From JANXUC01 sp043782485 (GTDB taxonomy: Bacteria; Acidobacteriota; Terriglobia; Terriglobales; Acidobacteriaceae): a stretch of 17,513 nt of DNA. The stretch spans positions 1 to 17,513 of the forward strand of contig JAYWAL010000035.1 of the NCBI GenBank assembly GCA_043782485.1. The letters run 5' to 3'. A program made the translations under genes and the position numbers. The notes beneath the pieces are model-generated. The model searched no databases. It saw only the letters and a list, made by a program, of their open reading frames with translations, and was not told the DNA's origin. Within the stretch, counting starts at the first letter, position 1; the number at the start of each line of letters is the position of its first letter. This document shows, in pieces, positions 7,449 through 12,577 of this stretch.

Positions 7449-10268
7449 ATGGAATTAGCCCCGGTGCCGACCGCAAAAAGTTGCGTTTACGAGTTTGGCC
7501 CCTTCCGGGCAGATGCGGAAAGGCGGCTGCTGACTCGGAACTCCGTCCAAGTTGCCTTAACCCCGAAAACCTTCGATATTCTTTTGCTCCTCTTGGAGTC
7601 AACGGGCCGAATCGTGGGGAAGGCCGAAATGATGTCAGCTCTTTGGCCGAACAGCTTCGTCGAAGAGGCCAATATCTCGCAGCAAGTGTTCATGCTGCGC
7701 AAGGCTTTGGGCGAAACCGCCCAGGATCATCAATACATTGTCACCATCCCAGGGGTTGGCTATCGGTTTGCCGCGGCTCTCAAGGAAACGCATACCCAGG
7801 CGGCTGCGGAGCTGACCAAATCAGCGAGCCTGCCAGCCGTGTCGCCGGTTCAGTTACAGCAGACCGCTCCATCTTGGACTCTTCGCTATCTGACTTTCGC
7901 ATTGATTGCGGCTGTTGCCGCGGCCGCCTTATATGCGGTGCGGTCTCATCGCAACTTGCATCCGCAGGCCCGGCCCACACTCCTCACCTCTCCGGCCACT
8001 TCCCGTCGCACGCTTGCCGTGGCGGGGTTCCAGAACTTATCGGGTCGCCTCGATGAAGCATGGCTCTCCACTGCCATTTCAGAGATGCTTCGTACAGAAC
8101 TGGCGGCGGGGGAGAAAATCCGGGTGATTCCTGAAAAGGAGGTTGCTCGCGCACAGAGTGAAGTTTCTGGGAAGACTCCGAAGGCCGCGGAAGCAAGTCG
8201 ATTTTCTGGCTCCGGATCAGATTACGTTGTCACCGGTTCTTACGCCCTCATCGGACAAGACAAGACTCTTCAGATTCGAGTCGGTGCCCGCATCCAGGAC
8301 GCGAAGACCGGCGAGGTGGTCGCCGATATTGCTGAAACCGGTCCTGACTCCAATCTTTTCGAACTGATCGCGAGAACTGGCGAACGATTGCGGGAACGCC
8401 TTGGAATCGAAGCCTTGTCTCCCACCGAGGTCTTGAACGTGCGCGCCTCCTTGCCGTCCAATCCTCAAGCCGCGCAGTTTTACGCGGCTGGTTTGGAAAA
8501 ACTTCGTGGCTTCGACGCACTGAGCGCAGCGCAACTGCTCTCGACTGCCACGCGGGTGGAGCCTTCGTTTCCTCTTGCGCATTCTGCCATGTCGGCGGCG
8601 TGGGCCGCCCTGGGCTACGACGCCAGGGCGTCTGTTGAAGCCAGGCACGCCTTCGATCATTCCGAACATTTGTCGCAGGAAGACAAACTCCGCGTGGAAG
8701 GTCGATTCCGCATTTCAGTTATGGAATGGGACAAGGCCGTATCGGCCTATCGTTCTTTGTGGGCTCTCCATCCCGACAACCTGGACGACGGTCTTTCTCT
8801 CGTTGCGGCGCTGACAACAGCGTCCAGAGATCGCGAGGCGCTGGACACACTAGCGGAGCTTCGGCGATTGCCCTCGCCCGCCGAGCAAGACCCGCGTGTT
8901 GACTTGGCAGAAGCGCAGGTTTACCAGACTCAGGGTGATTTTCACCGCATGCCCGACGCTCTTTCTCGCGCCGCCGCCAAGGCTGAAGCGCAAGGTGCCA
9001 CCCTGCTGCTGGCTGAGGCTCGAAGCCGGCAATGTTGGGTGTTCCGTTTCATTGGACGAACACAGGCGGATTTTGGCGCCTGCCGCGAGGCACTGCAAAT
9101 CTTTACTGATGCGGGCAACCAAGGCAAGGCGGCCAATACTCTGCGCGTCTTTGCCGATGCCCTCGCGGAGTCCGATTCTGACAGGGCGCTTGGCATGTAC
9201 CGTCAGGCGCTGCGGATCCAGCGCCGCATCGGCAATGTCGCGGGTCAAGCGCTCATCTTGAATCAACTGGCCATTCGGGCGGTCGTGGAGAACGACCATT
9301 CTCACGCGGCGGCCCAATTCAAAGCAGCCCGGAAATTATTTCTCAAAGTGGATCATAAAGTCGCCGCCTCCGGCTTGCTGATCAACATCGGCGGCGAACT
9401 GGTTTGCCAGGGACAATGGAAAAGTGCCATCAAGTTTTTTGAACAGGCGCGCGATGCTGGGCAGCGTCTCGGCAACAAGGATCTTGAGGGATTCGCCCTT
9501 CTAAACCTCGGCGCGGTGCAGCAGACTCGAGGGAACCTTGTCGAGGCCAAACAGCTTTTCTCCGGCGCAACCGCACTGTTTAAGGAAGTGAATGATGAAT
9601 CGCAAGTCGGCGCCGCCCAGTTCGTACTGGGACAAATTGCGACCGCGGAAGACGACGTTGCGCTCGCCCGAAAGTTACATGCATCCGCGCTCCAGATACG
9701 GCAGCACGCCGGAGAAAAGCTAGCCGCTGCCCAAAGTGAAGTCGAGATCGCCGACCTTTCGATAAAATCGGGTCAGCCCGAGGATCACGCAGAACAACGA
9801 CTGATGCAAGCTTTGCAGTTTTTCCGCAAAGTGAAATCCATCAATGATCAGGCAACCGGCGAGGTTCTTCTGGCGCAACTACTGATCTCCCAGGGCCGCA
9901 CCGCGGAAGGCTTACAGGCCTTGCAACGGGCCAGGAAATCAGCGCGGCTTTCCGATGTCTATCCGAAGCTCGCTGCCATGATCGAGATCTTCCGCCTGGA
10001 AGGCACTTTGGCCTCCAGGACCGAGCGCCAACCAATTGCAGCCAATTTGAATCTTTTCATCTCCCGGGCGCGCACCCATGGATTCTCCGGACTTGAACTT
10101 GAGGGCCGGCTCGCGTTGGGAGAACTCCAGATCGTCTCTGGTGACAGGAACACCGCCTACGCCACACTGGAAAGCGTGGCCAAAGACGCGCGCTCCCGCG
10201 GCTTGCAACTCATCTCCAAGCGAGCCAGTGAAAAGCTGACAACCGTGAGCTTGCGAGCACAATCCTAA
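7449..10268 (+). CDS. Membrane-anchored winged-helix regulator with TolB/FlgO-like domain and TPR array
   Basis: From ATG 7449 the protein has 939 residues. Residues about 12-110 form an OmpR/CadC-type winged-helix DNA-binding domain: YEFGPFRAD, VALTPKTFDILLLLLE, ALWPNSFVEEANISQQVFML, and YIVTIPGVGYRF at the wing. One transmembrane helix follows at about 145-164 (RYLTFALIAAVAAAALYAV). Residues about 187-318 (RRTLAVAGFQNLSG, YVVTGSYALIGQDKTLQIRV) resemble the TolB/FlgO-like domain often found next to such helices. From about 338 onward the protein is alpha-helical TPR repeats (for example LLNLGAVQQTRGNLVEAKQL). The layout suggests a one-component sensor: cytoplasmic DNA binding, exported ligand or protein sensing. 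Frame extends to a TTG at 7395; ATG 7449 was preferred because the domain begins soon after. The divergent FG-GAP gene is the obvious candidate target. Signal unknown. Confidence 0.9.
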   Translation: MELAPVPTAKSCVYEFGPFRADAERRLLTRNSVQVALTPKTFDILLLLLESTGRIVGKAEMMSALWPNSFVEEANISQQVFMLRKALGETAQDHQYIVTIPGVGYRFAAALKETHTQAAAELTKSASLPAVSPVQLQQTAPSWTLRYLTFALIAAVAAAALYAVRSHRNLHPQARPTLLTSPATSRRTLAVAGFQNLSGRLDEAWLSTAISEMLRTELAAGEKIRVIPEKEVARAQSEVSGKTPKAAEASRFSGSGSDYVVTGSYALIGQDKTLQIRVGARIQDAKTGEVVADIAETGPDSNLFELIARTGERLRERLGIEALSPTEVLNVRASLPSNPQAAQFYAAGLEKLRGFDALSAAQLLSTATRVEPSFPLAHSAMSAAWAALGYDARASVEARHAFDHSEHLSQEDKLRVEGRFRISVMEWDKAVSAYRSLWALHPDNLDDGLSLVAALTTASRDREALDTLAELRRLPSPAEQDPRVDLAEAQVYQTQGDFHRMPDALSRAAAKAEAQGATLLLAEARSRQCWVFRFIGRTQADFGACREALQIFTDAGNQGKAANTLRVFADALAESDSDRALGMYRQALRIQRRIGNVAGQALILNQLAIRAVVENDHSHAAAQFKAARKLFLKVDHKVAASGLLINIGGELVCQGQWKSAIKFFEQARDAGQRLGNKDLEGFALLNLGAVQQTRGNLVEAKQLFSGATALFKEVNDESQVGAAQFVLGQIATAEDDVALARKLHASALQIRQHAGEKLAAAQSEVEIADLSIKSGQPEDHAEQRLMQALQFFRKVKSINDQATGEVLLAQLLISQGRTAEGLQALQRARKSARLSDVYPKLAAMIEIFRLEGTLASRTERQPIAANLNLFISRARTHGFSGLELEGRLALGELQIVSGDRNTAYATLESVAKDARSRGLQLISKRASEKLTTVSLRAQS

Positions 10269-10307
10269 AGAGCTTCTGGCGACAATTCACTTTCTTGCGG
10301 AGGCCCA

Positions 10308-10619
10308 ATGAGCGCAATCGCTCGATTACAACAGGTATTCTTGAAGGCAGATGAAAACGCAATTCTCCTTTGCCCTCACGGAGGCAGCCTCTTGCCCTTC
10401 AATCCGTTCGTGAACCGTTGGTTGAATGGTGGCGGTTCGCGACTGGTCCTCGAAACGCTGCTATTCACTTGGTTTTTGCTTGGTGACTCAATAGCTGTTG
10501 CAAAATCGCCACTCCATTCACTTTACGAATCACTGAGCAGCAACGAGGCAATTGTTGAAGTCGCGCATGTAGCTATGTGTGGGCATAACAATGCCAAAGC
10601 CCCCAATCGTAGCTGTTGA
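10308..10619 (+). CDS. Doubtful small ORF (103 residues), unknown
   Basis: The ATG has GGAGG (10299-10303) at 4-nt spacing and begins 39 bp after the stop of the winged-helix/TPR gene, so it could be the second gene of that transcript. The product is unrecognised. It contains a CPHGG stretch near residue 22 and a hydrophobic patch (LVLETLLFTWFLLG) in the middle that could be a membrane segment. Codon choice is less GC-biased at third positions than in the gene before it, and the C-terminal part overlaps the first copy of an imperfect direct repeat. It may be a real small gene, a decayed one or chance. Confidence 0.35.
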   Translation: MSAIARLQQVFLKADENAILLCPHGGSLLPFNPFVNRWLNGGGSRLVLETLLFTWFLLGDSIAVAKSPLHSLYESLSSNEAIVEVAHVAMCGHNNAKAPNRSC

Positions 10620-10629
10620 TAAATCGCCA
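10492..10629 (+). repeat. Imperfect direct repeat pair
   Basis: The 20-base unit TAGCTGTTG-NN-AAATCGCCA occurs at 10492-10511 and again at 10610-10629, offset by 118 bp, with only the two central bases differing. A few further bases to the right match loosely. It may mark a local duplication or a pair of binding sites. Confidence 0.4.
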
Positions 10630-11246
10630 TAGCACTCATTGGCTCTCGGTCAAAATGTGAAATGGCCCAATAAGAACAGCTATGCGAAGAGAGTCACCAA
10701 TCGCTACTCTTCGCGTAAAGCGAAATATTAATGCACGGTTATCCTGCCTTCCAGCTTTGAGGGTAATGCGGCAACGTGGAGTTTGTCCTCGAAGAGAATG
10801 TTGCCGAGCCGTCGGCATTTTTGAACTTCCGCATGGTGCCCATCTGTCGCGACCCACAGGCCAGTTCCACACATTTCGGATATTCTCTAGCTCGACTTGG
10901 ACTAAAACGCTGCTCTAAAATTGAGCGGCGGGCGTGGGGTTCTCGTTGAACCAGTTAGGGGATTCTCGGACGCGCTTCCACCCGTCCCCATATCTTGTTC
11001 AACTATGTGGGTCTGCGGAGTCCAAGGCGGAACAATTTCGTTCAATAAGCGGACAACAGATCGGCATGGGCGTTTTTAGCCCTTGTGGCTTCCTAGAATC
11101 AATAAGTTACGTCCTGTCAACACTCCGAATAGTGCGACTCCCACCACCTCCACCACTCTAAACTACTGATAGTAAACGGACGTAGACATGGAAAAGAAAC
11201 CACACTACCGCGCCCCTGAACGTGTTCGGCGCGGAGTTCCGAGCTG
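10620..11246. other. Gene-poor stretch
   Basis: No frame has credible coding features; candidates of 75-78 residues lack ribosome binding sites and recognisable sequence. There is a small perfect hairpin, GCGAAGAG 10684-10691 with CTCTTCGC 10707-10714, and a weak GGGC/GCCC hairpin near 11068-11082. Composition is more AT-rich than in the flanking genes, as expected for decayed or non-coding DNA. Confidence 0.5.
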
Positions 11247-11302
11247 ACTGACCCAAAACCCAGAAACTAAACCAAGGTTATGTTTTTGGGTTTTGGGTCA
11301 GT
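11247..11302. repeat. Long inverted repeat / stem-loop
   Basis: ACTGACCCAAAACCCA at 11247-11262 is a perfect reverse complement of 11287-11302. With one G-U pair the stem continues inward to about 20 bp, and the loop itself can form AACC/GGTT. It lies 21 nt past the stop of the hydrolase remnant on the minus strand, so it may serve as that gene's 3' hairpin, although no T-run follows on that side. It could equally be a short mobile or palindromic element. Confidence 0.6.
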
Positions 11303-11323
11303 TAAAAAGCAGTTTAGACTTGG

Positions 11324-11620
11324 TTACATTCTGCCGCCCTTGCGGGCCGCGATCACGACTCGATGAATTGCCGCAACTACTTGTTCAGGGGCTTCGAGTT
11401 CGATGTTGTGGCCGCTAGGGACGATGATCTGGCGGCTTGTGGTGAAGAGTTGGGTCAGTTGGGCTTGACCGTCTTTGCGTTCTAGTTCTTGCTGGGCGGC
11501 GGGGACGTCTTGATCATTGCCATAGCCACCATCGGCGCGGGTCAGGACCATTAAGAGAATGGTACCTAGGGTTCCGGCTTGGTGGGATGCCCGAAAACCC
11601 CTTGAATACCTCTGCCTCAG
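11324..11620 (-). pseudogene. Alpha/beta hydrolase, C-terminal remnant
   Basis: The minus-strand frame carries the end of an alpha/beta-hydrolase fold: ASHQAGTLGTILLMVLTRAD, corresponding to the strand that precedes the catalytic acid, then about 30 residues on the IIVPSGHNIELEAPEQVVAAI segment with the catalytic-type histidine in SGHN and the closing helix. The first ATG of the frame is at 11551, inside the fold, but homology-like sequence continues upstream of it to about 11620 without a stop. The first stop upstream, at about 11670, lies just short of tRNA-Glu. The nucleophile elbow and the first two thirds of the enzyme are absent, so this is a truncated gene. The right limit given is approximate. 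Confidence 0.65.
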
Positions 11621-11684
11621 TCCCCGTAGAGTCCCCGCATTTTGCGAGGCCCGCGGTAGGTACCGCTAAGATACTGATTGGATT

Positions 11685-11762
11685 TGGCGTCCCCGACGGG
11701 ATTCGAACCCGTGTTATCGCCGTGAAAGGGCGGTGTCCTAGGCCGGGCTAGACGACGGGGAC
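11685..11762 (-). tRNA. tRNA-Glu(UUC), CCA encoded
   Basis: The minus strand forms a full cloverleaf. The acceptor strands are GTCCCCG and CGGGGAC, followed by discriminator G (11688) and an encoded CCA (11687-11685). The anticodon arm is CCGCC-CTTTCAC-GGCGA with anticodon TTC and one C-A mismatch at the base of the stem. The T arm is ACGGG-TTCGAAT-CCCGT. The arm sequences closely follow bacterial tRNA-Glu. Confidence 0.97.
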
Positions 11763-11775
11763 GCGTGTGGCAGGA

Positions 11776-11793
11776 AGTTCAGAGGACTGAACT
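11776..11793. other. Perfect hairpin in the tRNA-Glu leader
   Basis: AGTTCAG (11776-11782) pairs perfectly with CTGAACT (11787-11793) around a 4-nt loop. It sits between the tRNA -10 box and the mature 5' end, so it would form at the very start of the precursor transcript and may affect RNase P access or transcript stability. Confidence 0.5.
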
Positions 11794-11799
11794 CTTTTC

Positions 11800-11828
11800 A
11801 TGGTAACAAGCGCTGTCGGGGCTGTCAA
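11800..11828 (-). promoter_or_regulatory. Promoter of tRNA-Glu
   Basis: On the minus strand a consensus -35 TTGACA (11828-11823) is followed after exactly 17 bp by TACCAT (11805-11800), a good -10. Transcription would start around 11793, about 30 nt before the mature tRNA. This is the best sigma-70-type promoter in the window. Confidence 0.8.
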
Positions 11829-11853
11829 AATGGCTTTGAAGCAGGCCGAACGC

Positions 11854-11868
11854 TACAATGGATATAAC
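11854..11868 (+). promoter_or_regulatory. Possible -10 boxes for the 197-residue protein gene
   Basis: TACAAT (11854-11859) and TATAAC (11863-11868) lie about 50-60 nt ahead of the ATG at 11916. No -35 stands at ideal spacing; TTGAAG at 11836-11841 is the nearest. Tentative. Confidence 0.3.
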
Positions 11869-11915
11869 GTTGAGAACAGCAGGGTTGAGACCCGAACCCG
11901 CTGGGAAGAAGGACC

Positions 11916-12509
11916 ATGCCGGATCAGCTTTATCTCAGCCTCTGGTTTCCGCGCTTCGAAGAACCCGACATGATGCGCCATACGGCGTCCGTGCTGCGGC
12001 AGTTCGCGTATTCCGAGCAGCGGAGTGGCGTTACTTATTTGGCCCTACATCCCATTTCGTGGTCGGAGCCGACAATCTTTGAGAAGCGTTTTGAACCGCC
12101 TGTGGCCGTGGAAGAAGCGGCTACAGTTGCCAGCGAGTTCTTGCGCTCGGACCAGGCCTGCGTGTTTTCGGCGTTTTGGGACCTCTGGGTGCCGGAACCG
12201 CAGTCAGGAAACTGGCATTTGACCCCCGTGCTGGTGAAATTTGTGGTGCAGGGTGAAGACTTTGAAGAGGAGACGGCTGAGGAAACTGGGCAGATTCAGA
12301 TTGAATTTGGACTGGATACGCCGTTTCTTTACGAAGATGCGCGAGCACACAGCGAAGCCGACCAGCGGGTGCGGGCGAACATCCAAAAGCTGGTGGAGTT
12401 CACGATCAAGATTGAGAAAAACAGTGGAGCCACTGGCCGCGTGCTGTGGTCGGAATCGGAAGACAATTTGGCTCAGAAGCTGATTCAACGGTTGCAGAAG
12501 GTGCAATAA
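11916..12509 (+). CDS. Hypothetical protein, 197 residues, unrecognised
   Basis: Start ATG 11916 is preceded by a purine-rich GGAAGAAGGA. The protein is acidic and probably cytoplasmic: no signal peptide or membrane helix is visible. It has an aromatic-rich beginning (LYLSLWFPRF), a middle FSAFWDLWVPEP, a beta-like stretch (HLTPVLVKFVVQGEDF), and a Glu-rich segment about residues 110-125, and ends in a helical, amphipathic tail (LAQKLIQRLQKVQ). No catalytic motif stands out. The ending is convergent with ppdK, with terminators in between. Intact codon structure and length suggest a real gene; I do not recognise the family and offer no function. Confidence 0.75.
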   Translation: MPDQLYLSLWFPRFEEPDMMRHTASVLRQFAYSEQRSGVTYLALHPISWSEPTIFEKRFEPPVAVEEAATVASEFLRSDQACVFSAFWDLWVPEPQSGNWHLTPVLVKFVVQGEDFEEETAEETGQIQIEFGLDTPFLYEDARAHSEADQRVRANIQKLVEFTIKIEKNSGATGRVLWSESEDNLAQKLIQRLQKVQ

Positions 12510-12535
12510 AAAAGTCACCGCCCTTGGACGGTGAC
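12508..12535 (-). terminator. Intrinsic terminator of ppdK
   Basis: On the minus strand, GTCACCG and CGGTGAC (12529-12535 and 12514-12520) form a perfect 7-bp stem with an 8-nt loop, directly followed by six T residues (12513-12508). It lies 36 nt after the ppdK stop and its T-tract reaches the last base or two of the facing gene's stop codon. Confidence 0.8.
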
Positions 12536-12548
12536 TGATTCGGTGGAA

Positions 12549-12577
12549 CTCCGCTTTTTGGCGGGGGTTTTTTATTT
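12549..12577 (+). terminator. Intrinsic terminator of the 197-residue protein gene
   Basis: On the plus strand CTCCGC (12549-12554) pairs with GCGGGG (12561-12566), one G-U included, around TTTTTG. A T-rich tail follows (GTTTTTTATTTT). The tail overlaps the stop codon of the convergent ppdK. Confidence 0.65.

Noticed and set aside
11858..12082. 74-residue plus-strand frame starting at 11858
   Set aside because: It overlaps the 197-residue gene in another frame and lacks a ribosome binding site.
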